Origin: Sphagnum compactum
Taxonomy: Eukaryota > Bryophyta > Sphagnopsida > Sphagnales
NCBI GenBank assembly: GCA_965153455.1
Contig: OZ234497.1
Span: 19,833,872 to 19,897,871 of the forward strand
DNA: 64,000 nt
Reading direction: 5' to 3'
Shown here: one piece after another, positions 24,840 to 35,488 of the stretch
Layout: each line of letters starts with the position of its first letter
Numbering within the stretch: position 1 is the first letter of the stretch
The notes under the pieces: generated by a model
The model's database searches: none
What the model was told of the DNA's origin: nothing
What the model saw: the letters and a program-made list of their open reading frames with translations, nothing else
Program-made: the position numbers and the translations under genes

Positions 24840-25140
24840 TTAATGTCCTTTCTTAGAAAAAATCATTTTTGTAGTTTTTGTATGAAAGGACAAATAGAAC
24901 ATCCAATGACCAATTCTCCATGCATTTCCCCATGTGATGTGAATAGGAAAATATAAAGGACAACATGAGAAAGAAACATTGATTGGTTGAAATGGCTCAA
25001 ATATCCGATGACCATAATGTGAAGAAACTATGAACATGGTTTGGGAGGGTTAAGATTTGATCACGAAACAACTCAAGCACAATATCTTAATGTATAGATG
25101 ATGGGGAAAGCCCAATGGGTGGGGGACATTCTCAAAATGC
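24840..25140 (-). repeat. Dispersed repeat, copy B (inverted)
   Basis: On the minus strand it shares with copy A at 19385-19995 the phrases 'cttaaccctcccaaaccatg', 'gagccatttcaaccaatcaat' and the segment around 'catgg..aattgg'. The two copies are opposed and about 5 kb apart. The aligned sequence carries no long ORF. Confidence 0.6.
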
Positions 25141-26380
25141 ACAACTTGAATCATCTATTACCTTGTCCTAAACCCCTTATATTGGGAAGGTTGGCACCTT
25201 GGGGCTTTACCCTACAGTTGAAACATGGTTAATATTGGTTTTCTATGGATGCCAATTGTTGGCCCTTTTGTATGTAAACCATATTTGAATATTGAATTTT
25301 TCATTAGAAAACAAATATTTGGAAAATCAAGCATCACCACTCTTTTAAAATGTGGCTTTATAAACAAAGTTTTAAGGCATTTAACAATCATGGATTAACA
25401 TGGTATTTTTAATACCCATTTTGATGGTGGACCCCTAGTGATCATGTGCATATAGTATTCCATTTTTGAATTTAATGCAATTATCTCTAAACCCCAAATT
25501 TTGAACACAAAACACCATGATCTTCCGAGGTGTGAAAGAAGCTTTGTTAGTTGCTTTGTATTATTTGATCACAATTTCAAGTGGTTTTCAATATTCAACA
25601 TCAAACTAATTGGCTGGCAGGCATGGTGGGTTGGGTGCAATTTGCAACATGCACTTGAAAACACATTTGTTCCCTGTGGTGAAAATTGAACAAAATGAAG
25701 GAACAACCCACATAGATCATGATCATGATTTCTCTTGGGACTATATATCTTGTGTGAAGGAAGACCGTTCTCCTTATGTACCAATTTGATAACTCATATT
25801 ATGAATCAAATGGTATTGTCAAGTGGAACTCACTTAACTTTGATGTCCTTGTTCATGATAGTTTCCACGGAAAGTGCATGAGCTACATCTCTTGGTCATA
25901 TGGATATTCTAGCCTAAAGTGGGATTACTTGAAGTTGAATCCATCAATGTTCTCAATATATTCTCTTTTACTTTGCTCTTTATCAAATATTTATCATAGG
26001 ACATTATTGTTTTTTTTTTCCCCCAATGTGAACAAGGCTTTTGTTACTTCGTGTTTGGAAAATTATCTTATGGAGTGAGAATGAGATTTCATTTATTGTG
26101 TTATGAGATTTTGGAGCACCGCAATGAAAACGAGGCACATCGAAGCAACAAGGTTCATGTCTTCATAATGTTTCAATATTGAATTTCCATATTATGGGTG
26201 GGTTAGATTTTTGATAGTGGTGGGTGCTAACCTACTACCGCACAACATACTAAATCATGCCATTTGCTTCTTCTTCATCTCACGAAAGGATGAAATACAT
26301 GGATTCCTATTTTCCTAACTAGTATTGTTTTTTCATTTTTTTGCAATAATTTGGCACAAATTCTTGCAGGCATTTGAAAG
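25141..26380. other. Intergenic, no gene seen
   Basis: A 100-codon ORF at 25776-26078 has ordinary composition but no recognisable domain and ends in a T/C-run-derived Phe stretch; I do not call it. Nothing else stands out. Confidence 0.45.
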
Positions 26381-26384
26381 ATAT

Positions 26385-26730
26385 CTAAATCCTATTAAAC
26401 ATTCTCAAAAAGTCATTTGATTTATCTTGTGACAAATTGTACAAGGTCATTCCTTTGTTAAGAAGACCTTGTGACATGTGTTTCTTGTACTTCTTTTGTT
26501 CCATTTCATTTACACTTTTGTTTGCCCTTTTCATGTTCACTAGTTTACAATATAGCCATTTCTCCCTACTAGTTTTTTTGTAATTCAATAAAATGGAACA
26601 AAAGAAGTACAAGAAACTAGCGGGGAGAAAGCATTTCAACAAGCATTTCATCAACCTTAGTCATTGTCCAATCTAACATCTTAACATTGGTTCTATAAGT
26701 TTTGGGAATGTTGGTCAAAACAATTAAATG
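26385..26730 (-). repeat. Foldback segment, possible copia gag remnant
   Basis: A perfect 27 bp inverted repeat pairs 26480-26506 with 26591-26617. A further 17 bp imperfect inverted pair ('tttctccctactagttt') lies partly inside it. On the minus strand a frame at about 26640-26715 reads TNIPKTYRTNVKMLDWTMTK, which loosely resembles the helical end of a copia gag. The retroelement reading is weak; the inverted repeat is directly visible. Confidence 0.4.
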
Positions 26731-26734
26731 TTAA

Positions 26735-27694
26735 TGCCAAAGATGTAATATATCCACTAAAAAGAACATATTGCAAAGGTTGCCCTTGCCATTCTCCAAT
26801 TAGATTCCAAGATACTTGCGAAGCTAGTACCCTTATCAACTTTGTTGCAATTAACATGTCAATACAAAGATGAACACTCTTCAACCTTTGATTCTAATCT
26901 CATGACATTGTTTGCATTTCATAATACTTATCAATGAGGGCTTGATTGAGACAACAAAATAGGCCTTTGCAAGTCATGAAAGGAGGAAAACATTTATATT
27001 GCATGTGTGTATGTTGAATTCACACAATTTGTTGAATACTTGAGCAAAACCATCATACTTGATCAACCCCATACTTGTTCCAAGAATTCTAATACTCCAT
27101 TTTATGGTTGCATACATGGATCAAATTCATCTAACACAAATGGAAAAAACCTTAAGACTTAGTGACTACACCAAGTTTTTTCCTACTCATTAGTTGAAGT
27201 ACACTCATGAAATATTCCACAACAAAGCACGTTGTGATTAACAACGGGACTTAATTTACCAAATTGGTATAACTGACATGTTATAATACTGGACTATGAT
27301 GTTTAGTGGTTCAATGATACCTTTGTTTATACTTGACATGCCTGGTTCATTATATATATGTAATGCATTGGGCAGAGTTTCTGGATTTGCTTACAAGCAA
27401 ACTTAGGCAAGAGAGGATGGCAAGCCTGTCACAAGAAGCAAAGCTATGGGTGTGGCCATGAAATGAAGCAATTGCACTTGGACTTGGGAGCCCAAAACAC
27501 ATCCAAGCTCAGAAGAGAAAGTATGGAGAAATACGACTCGTTTTGATGTTCAATGTGAACAATTTCTAAAAGAAGATACATGTGTCAGTCAGCATTTGAC
27601 AACCCAGCAAAAGAATTCTTGACTCCATGGAAGGGAGACTATCAATGAACAAAGAGCTCTACATCTACATGCTACTCTTAGAGACCATTAAATT
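26735..27694. other. Intergenic and MutS2 3' flank
   Basis: No gene seen. The right part (about 27360-27694) has more balanced composition and presumably includes the 3' UTR of the MutS2-like gene. Confidence 0.5.
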
Positions 27695-30600
27695 TCAAAG
27701 TTTGATAAGGGGTGGCCATTCTATTTCATGTAGGTTCAGTTTCACCTGGAGTGAGCCTGACTGCACAGTAATCTCCTTCCTGTCCTGTCGAACTTGAATC
27801 ACCTTAGCAGCTCGCCCAAGCTTAGGTATAAACACAGTTTCCCCAATAGTTGGAACATCACCTCCAGCACCTGTAAATAACCATGAACTCAGGGGACTAA
27901 AAGAGATTAGAAATTGAAGAAAGAGTATGTAGAGCATATCATCAGATGTTCCTCACCTCCTGAAGTAACCCTTCCTCCATCCCTATTGGAGGTGGAAACA
28001 AATGACAACTCCTCCCAACTCTTGGAAGCCTGTGAGCCAGTTGTAACGCCACTAGCTTTGTAAGCAGAACTTTCCCAAGACAATCTGACGCTCCCTGTCC
28101 CTTGCACATTCCGTGCCAGTACATTAAGATGGGACCTTGCAGCAGCAGCAGCTGCAGCAGCTCGATCACTTTTCTCAAGCGCAAGTAGCCTCCCATGCTC
28201 TTTAAGCCGTAGTGAAGCTGCTGCCAATTCCGCATAATATGCCTTTGCTTCCCTGTTCAAATGCCCACAAATCAGACTCCAAACTGCCTTAGATTCCACT
28301 AGCTTAAAATATGAGACTCAGCACAAACACAAGGTCACAAAGATACTCTCGCCAAGTTCAGTTCACCCACGATAAGAGTGACTCTGCCTTCATCAGACCA
28401 TGATCATGATCCCGCCTTGCTTCTTCAAGCTCCATGATGACCTGAAATTAGCAGACCATCCAAATCAGTGAGAGCCCCATAGGACACAAGACCAAAAAAC
28501 ACACAATTCTCTATAAATACTCCCAAAGGCACACAATATTTACATATGCAAGCTAATCTAGAATACACACAAAAGTAGTATAGGCAGATAACCAAGATTT
28601 ACCTCACTTATCTCTGCACTGGCCACACCATAAAGACTACGAGCAGTTGCCAGAATTTCAGTTGGCAGACCCAACCTTTCTGCAATGTTCAATGCATTTG
28701 ATCTTCCTGCAGAAGAACATGAGCCTCAACATCTTCAATTGGCACAACCTGAGCTTTATCCATAACAGGTTTGAGTTTTTTCTTAGGTTCATGAGAGTAT
28801 ACTTCCTGGCAATGCTCCAATGCCTCACCTACTCAAACAGCTGATCCCCTTGCAACTGTCAACAAGTTCTTGTGTTTTATGTGCTTCAGCCACTGTTCAT
28901 AGCTAGCTGTTCAAGAATTGGGTATAGTTGAAAAGACAAAGCTCACCAGGGATGCCCCAAAGCAGCCTATAAGTTGGCCTCAACTTTTCTTCATCGAATT
29001 CGACAGACGCGTTTTCAAACCTTGAATCACTGTATCCCAAAAACCAGAGCATAAGAACAAAGGTAACAAAGTTGTAGATTTTGTTTTACATCTCAGTAAG
29101 AGACTGAATGGCAAGTGCAGCAAAGTGCAACTGAGTTGTTGTACAACCTATATTTGAGAGTTTTGAGTTCCCCATGATGTGTAGTTGCCATTGTCAGAAA
29201 AGAACCGCCTGCTCCATTTTGGGCAAAAGATTCAAGTAATGCCATCCCCAGTGCTGCACCTTCTGTTGGATCTGTTCCTGCGCCTACCTGAGTCCAAACA
29301 GTATGACTGAAGAATACTTGAAACTTTCCCCAACAAGAGATTCCTGGTGAAAATGATTCAAGCGCAAGTCTTGAAACTCCATTTGACTCTTCACACCCAG
29401 TTGCACTTCTAGCTCACTCTATGATTTTCAGTGACAAGGAGACTCTCATGGCAATCACATTCTCCCTCAAGGCATTAAACCATCATAACCTTGGTGTTCC
29501 CTTGGGTGTAAGAGGGATCCCATCTATTTGTCTGGAAGAAAATTCTACTAGCTACCCAAGGTCAGAAATTTATATTGCCAAAAGATTCCAAATGGCACAA
29601 TGAGAAGGAAGGGGAAAAAGACCAGAAGGGTACGAAAGCCTCAACAGAACATGTGAGGAGCACACAAAAGAAAAGGGAGGGACTTGCAGAAAATGTCTAC
29701 TTACCTCATCAAGCAATACCAAAGAATGACCAGTTGACTCCATCTTTATCCGCTGTACTTTTACCACAAGCAGAGAGATTTAGAGTGGGATTAGAGCATC
29801 ACCCATTTTGCAGTAGTGTCTAAGTACAGGCCAGAAAGTTTCCCACAAGAGGTTTACTGGCAAATCTCAGATTTGTAAAATGTTGATGAAAATAGGATGC
29901 TGTTAGAGAGATCTTTAGGTGCTGAAAGTGTGGAATCTATAGGAATGCGAAGCTTGCCTTAATGCGCTGAAGATGCCCAGAAAATGTGGACAGGGATTGG
30001 CTCAAAGACTGCTCATCCCCAATATCAGCCAATATTGCATCAAACCATGGCAGCAGCACTGGCTCTGCAGCCAAAATATAAAGCCCTGTTCCATCCATAC
30101 ATCCCAGAAGACGTATTAGAGGATCGCTCTCATTGTGCAGATCCAAACATCTATTACTTCCTGGTTACTCCTATCCGGAGTAATTATCAAGCACCATGAA
30201 AACAGATCCCACTGATGATTTTCACATACCAGATTTTGCCATGAGTGCAGCAAGTCCTACAGTCTTTATCGTCGCTGTTTTTCCTCCCATGTTAGGGCCT
30301 GTTATTGCAACCACCTTTGTTCCTTGGCTCACTCTCACCTCAATAGGCACAGGTGCATTTTCCTCCAATTCTGCCACCTAGAAACCAGCATACTCAGTCA
30401 AGGCCACCTTCATTATCCTTCATCAAATGAGGAAAAAAATAAATAAATTACTGTTACAGAACTTCCCAGGTGACAAACTCTCAACCCAGCTGATAACAAG
30501 CAAAGGTACCACAAGAATTGAAAAACAATACCAGGGCTTCTGCTTCTGAAAATGAAGCTTGCATTTCTTCTAGAGCTGCCATTGTGACGCCCACCCTTGC

Positions 30601-33600
30601 CCTAAGTCTGCCCAACATCTGAACCAGCCAAAGTTGGATTCTTTCATGAGACTCAAGGACTTGATAATGGAAAAGAAATTAGTGGATGGGTGCCCTTCAT
30701 ATACACATGTACCCTCTTTGAACAATTCTCTCATCCAGATTGACTTTGAAGCTGACAATGTATGGATTTACAGATCCGGATACTGTAGCCCTGTGTTGAT
30801 CAACATACCCTGGTTTTTGACTTGAGTTTGGTCTTGGCCTCTTTGAGCAGCTGACGGTGCTGCTGTACAAGTAAAGGATGGCGAGCTCTCAGCAGTTGCA
30901 ATGCCACAGGATGGTTTCCATCATCGTCAATGAATGTGGGTTTCGTTGATCCCATCCAGGTGCTGTACCTCACCCGTGCCATCACCTTGCAAACGGGAAA
31001 TGAAAATGATGAGGAGTAGAAGCTCCACTTCTTGTGTATGCTGGTCTGAGTCTACTACCACATCAAACTTCTAAAGAACAGGGAGATGGGCTGCAGCAAC
31101 AAGCAGATGCAAAGGCAAGAAAATAAAACTCTCCCATAACTGACCGATATGACTTGGGAAAATGCAAATAGGTACCACAGTGTCCTGCTTAAGTGTAAAA
31201 CTATCCCGTGTCCAAGTTGGGAATGGTTAAGATTAGTCAGTTGCATTTAGTTGGACTGCAGTTTCCTTTGACAGCTCCACAGCTAAGTCCTGATGGGTAT
31301 TTCAATACCTATGATATTGCAGACAAATCTCCAAAACCACACTTTGAAGATAATACAACAGTCATAACCTTATGAGAATCACCCACAAAGCATCAGACCT
31401 TCACCTGATGATAAGTATTTCATGAGCAATTTGAAAACAGGTGAACCCACAGAAGGAAAGTCCATGAAAGAGAATCTGGGAAAAAAGGGTGGCTCAGATA
31501 CACGTACCACATCAATGCCAACAATAATATTGAGGGCAGATTGAATGTCATCTAGAAATGGCCTCAGCTGCACACACACATACACATGAAAGACAGTGGT
31601 TTAAACATCTCATCATGCATAGTTGCTTAGTTCCTATGGGTGAACTTTCAATTAAAAAAGATGCCAAACTGGACCAGAAAATGAGGTCAATTCTTCAATG
31701 TCAAAACTACAGGATGGGCGTCATAGAAGTTCACATGAAAATAATAGAACTAAGCTTATCGGTACCTGGTCTGTGAGTTTTAAAAGCACACTGTATTCTG
31801 CTGCAAGTACATCTGCTCGAGCTTCTGCAAGCTTGTTATTCAACGGTACAGCAACAGCTGGCTCAACATAAGCTGTAATTCCGCTACTACTGCTTCAGAC
31901 AATTCAACCACTTTCAGAACTGGTTATAGTTCGTGGATTCTTTAACACTAAAGAAGTTGCAAACTCTGCATATTGCACCTACCAGCTGAGATATTCCTAG
32001 AGATGTGGTAGTTTTCCAAACAGGTGTGATGGGTTTTGAGGTTTAGAGTCATCAACCATGTTATTTTTGTGAAAAAATTACCTCCGGAGAAGAAGGCCGG
32101 AAACTTGGTTACAACTGTCAGCAGGCACTGCCAAACAAAATCTTCCATCAACGTTCACTGCTTCCTGTCAAAGTGAACATAGAAGCTGAAGTCACAAAGA
32201 AACATGACTACAAATTATGCTTTGGATCAACAAAACAATGTTCAGGGAGCTCAGGACATTCACCTGCCCTTGGCTGTCTGGGAAACTGTCTCGCCCAACC
32301 TTGTTCAAAAGCTCCAAGAGCTGCAAGCCATAATCATGAAGGACTTAGAATAGAAATTCCCATACCCTACCAGCCACACCATTTCACATCTGCCTGTTAT
32401 TGGGATCATTGATCTCACTGTAAAGAAAAAAGCTCAATGCAACCAGCTGTGTCTAGAAATGCACAAAGTTATAGGATGCTTGAGAGCTGACTGCTAACAT
32501 CCTTCTATGGAAAAACTCTGACTAACTTGTTGGATCCACAAAGCATTTGTATCCCATTGTTGCAAATGGAATTTGTTAAATTTGCAATACCCTCTGCTCA
32601 AGTGTTCGTTCCTGTATTCGTGCTCGTCGGAGCTCTGGGCTCTGGGTGCAGGCAACACCACAAGCATTGGAGAAAACATTAGAGCTCTGCCTGTCCCAGG
32701 GAATGTTTTACAGAGAAGAAGTTCTCAGTCACACCAGCTCCAGCTCATAACCCAAATCAACACACATGATGGAAACCCAATTGAATAATTTGGATGCTAA
32801 CATTCTTTCACCATCAAATTGAACTTTCTACAGTGTTAGAGCATCTCCAGTGGTGCTCAGTATGTAACCCTGCAAAAATATGATTGGCCAATCACAAACA
32901 GGGAGTGGCAGTCAAATCATATTTATTACCCTTTTTTTCTGGCAAGGGTTAGACTTTGTTGTGCCTTTTACAAGCCTCAGCAAGTTGTGCAAAAATGTTG
33001 GGCCAAAACCATTTTGCTGAGCCAACCCAACATGTTTTGACTTTTCTTCATCCAATTTTAATTTGCAGGGTCACATACTGAGCACTGGTGGAGTTGCTCT
33101 TATGCTACCTAAAAGTTCTGCAAACATATACATCTATGAGATTGCCAAGAAAACTTCACAATAGAACTGAGAAGGTTGTTGTGGACTTCACAAACAAAAA
33201 ACAAAGAGGACCTACCGCTGAATCCTTCACAGAGCCATCTTCGTCTACAACAGTCCATACTGCTTTTACAAGCTCTGGATGTGTCACCATTGGATTGACC
33301 TGCAAAAGACCAATCAGACATTGTGTCCTCAAGGTGTTTTTGAAGATACAATCTATATACCAGTCTTTTCAAGTGCCCCAAAAAAACACACGTGTTTTTG
33401 AAACCACCTCAAAAGTTTGAGCAGCAAACCGGGTATCTGACTTGCTGTAAATGTTGAACAGCTATGGCAGAGAGTAATGTCCATTTGCAGACAATCAGAA
33501 CAGAAATTCCTTGAATTACAAGGTTTCAACAGCCTAAACCTTACTTACTCCCCAAAAACTAGAGATTGAAAGTGTTGCGATTAGGAGTTTTGGATTTTTT

Positions 33601-33885
33601 TGTAGCTGTCGCAGGAGGATGAGTTGGACTCTCTCACCATTTCCAGCAGAGGTTGCATCAAAAGCTGTCGGTCCGGATGCTCTTGTACTGTTGCGTTGAC
33701 AGAGCGGCGCACAGAATGACCTGTTTGCAACAATGTCACAACTGATACCACTTCTGGCCCACTCACAACAGCTCCCTTGCGCACCCTCTCCACACACAGT
33801 TTCACCTGCCATCATCCCTCATATAATTTACAGCTGAATTTCATCAAAAGTACAAGAAACTCTTCAATAGTCCAAGAGTACTCCA

Positions 33886-33960
<75 letters not shown>

Positions 33961-34840
33961 CCAAGCAAACATGATACTGGGTTCACAAATCCTTGAACAA
34001 GATGATGGAAGAAGAATCAAGGAGATGGGTTTTGCAACTTCAAGAGGATGATGCAAGAAGAATGGAAGGAGAAGAAGAACAAGAAGATGGGGTTTTGCAA
34101 CCCTTACCACATCTGTTTTCAGAGCTCCAAATTCAAAAGCACCTCCCAGTAAGGAAACTATCTCTACACCTGCACTTGTTTGCTGCATCAGAGCTTCACT
34201 CTCTTCCCTGGTTTTGCTCATTTCCAACAACACCTAGCAAACAAACGACCCCCATGCAAACACAAAATTAAAAAAAAACACAAAGATTACACAAAGATTC
34301 TTTCATGAACAAAACTACTGGAATTCACTACAATGAGTACACGAGAAACCATGCTGCAAAACGTCACAGACATGGATTTCATGGTGAAGAAACAAAGAGG
34401 GAAACAAAGCAATGCACCTCGAGAAGCTCCTTCTTGCCCAAAGCTGTGGCACAAAAATCTGCCACTGATTGACATACTCGAGGCCATTCCAGAAGCTCCA
34501 TGGTCTCAGCTTCCGCACTTCTTCCAACTCCATTTGTTCTCACACCATCACCAGCACCACATACCACCATCATCCCATCTCGACGCTGCCAGACATTCTT
34601 ATGATCTTCCAGCAGCAAAAGCTTGCTACAATTTCTAGAATTCCATGAATTTCTGAGACGAAACTGTGGGTCTTCTCCATTAGAAGACAAGCTTCTGCCT
34701 CTGCTTCTGCTTCTTGTTGGAAACATAAACTGTGGGCATGATGCAGCACGAATGCTCAGTGATCTAGCATTCCCTCTACTGGGACTTAACCTCCATTCTT
34801 CTGGAAGAACAAAATGGCGATTGCTGCTGAGGAGCATCAT
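27695..34840 (-). CDS. MutS2-type DNA mismatch repair family ATPase, Smr-less, probably organellar
   Basis: I read 20 exons: 34840-34418, 34233-34108, 33805-33638, 33299-33216, 32641-32591, 32320-32264, 32164-32082, 31889-31766, 31567-31508, 30985-30809, 30618-30532, 30377-30230, 30085-29958, 29752-29705, 29287-29148, 29029-28947, 28706-28603, 28441-28371, 28252-27957, 27870-27695. Phases agree throughout and give about 877 residues. The first ~75 residues are Ser/Arg-rich and nearly free of acidic residues, like a transit peptide. [10 protein letters not shown] (about 124) starts the MutS2 core. The ATPase has Walker A GPNMGGKT (507-514), the signature region [12 protein letters not shown], Walker B SLVLLDE (582-588), GAGTDPTEG (590-598) and the switch TTHHGELK (623-630). 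An Ala-rich coiled coil and a KOW-like end (about 820-877) follow. Bacterial MutS2 continues into an Smr nuclease domain; this gene stops before it. Family members act on recombination intermediates and stalled ribosomes; the organellar role is inferred. Intron 13 has a GC donor, and the exon 18 donor (GTGGGT) is weak. Confidence 0.9.
33892..33955. repeat. (GA)n microsatellite in MutS2 intron 2
   Basis: A GA run of about 60 bp (CT on the coding strand) lies in the intron between exons 2 and 3 of the MutS2-like gene, upstream of the acceptor at 33806. On the transcript it is a polypyrimidine CU tract and may help acceptor recognition. Confidence 0.9.
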
Positions 34841-35454
34841 GATGAGAAGATTCTCAGAAGATTGGCACCATGCGCTTTGAGATGTGGGAGGGTGAGAATT
34901 AATGTGAGTCAAGAGGCTTGATCTCCATCATCTCCATTGTGAGAAGAAACAGAGAAGAAGAGGGATATCTGTAACCATCCAGAGGAGGAAGAGGAGGGGT
35001 GTTTGATGTGCAATCTTCAGAAGTCGATGTGGGTGAGTGATGGGTGGGTTATTTTCTTTCTTTTTTCATTCAGTGTGCTAGCAGCTTTCAAACTGCTGCA
35101 ACGACACACGCTACTGCTGGCTCTGCATCAAGAAGCAACGACCCATCCCCAAAACCACCACAGGCATCCAGCAATTGGGTACCAGATTTAGTGGAGTTTT
35201 GAATGCAAACAGACCGGGTTTCCAGTCCGGAGATACGCAAGCAGTGAATGGATTGTGCGAGAGAAGCTCAAGTTCTTAGGGTTTGTGAAAACCCTAAAGT
35301 GAGCGCCAAACCCTAATCCGACCCGAGGCGTCGGCAGCAAGGGGATGGTGATGATGATGCTCTTCATTAGAAGGAAGGTAAACGCGAATGCTCTCCGTAG
35401 CAGCAGCAGGTGTGAGGGAATAGGGGCGTCGTTCTATCGTACTGGGGAAGAAGC
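34841..35454. promoter_or_regulatory. Shared promoter between MutS2-like gene and RanGAP
   Basis: The two start codons face away from each other with about 615 bp between them, which must hold both leaders and both core promoters. GC content is higher than in the flanks. At 35303-35310 GCGCCAAA is a perfect E2F/DP core (TTTGGCGC on the other strand). Telo-box-like AAACCCTAA words occur at 35308-35316 and 35289-35297, with an inverted one at 35276-35284. Such combinations are known upstream of plant cell-cycle and ribosome/replication genes. The element is about 145 bp from the RanGAP ATG. Confidence 0.6.
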
Positions 35455-35488
35455 ATGGCGATGGAGCTGGGCCATGGGGATGTATTGA
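35345..35488 (+). other. Upstream ORF overlapping the RanGAP start
   Basis: An ATG at 35345 opens a 47-codon frame that runs past the RanGAP ATG (35455) in the +2 frame and stops with TGA at 35486-35488. If transcription starts upstream of 35345 it would reduce translation of RanGAP. If it starts downstream, it is irrelevant. The telo-box cluster ends at 35316, so a start site between 35320 and 35450 is also possible. Confidence 0.4.

Noticed and set aside
25776-26078. 100-codon plus-strand ORF
   Set aside because: No domain, no splice or promoter context, and it ends in a homopolymer-derived Phe run.
30634-30825. Plus-strand ORF over MutS2 intron 10
   Set aside because: It overlaps the intron on the opposite strand and lacks any recognisable motif.
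34841-34912. Extended N terminus of the MutS2-like protein starting at 34912
   Set aside because: The first codon there is TTG, not ATG; the first ATG in frame is at 34840.
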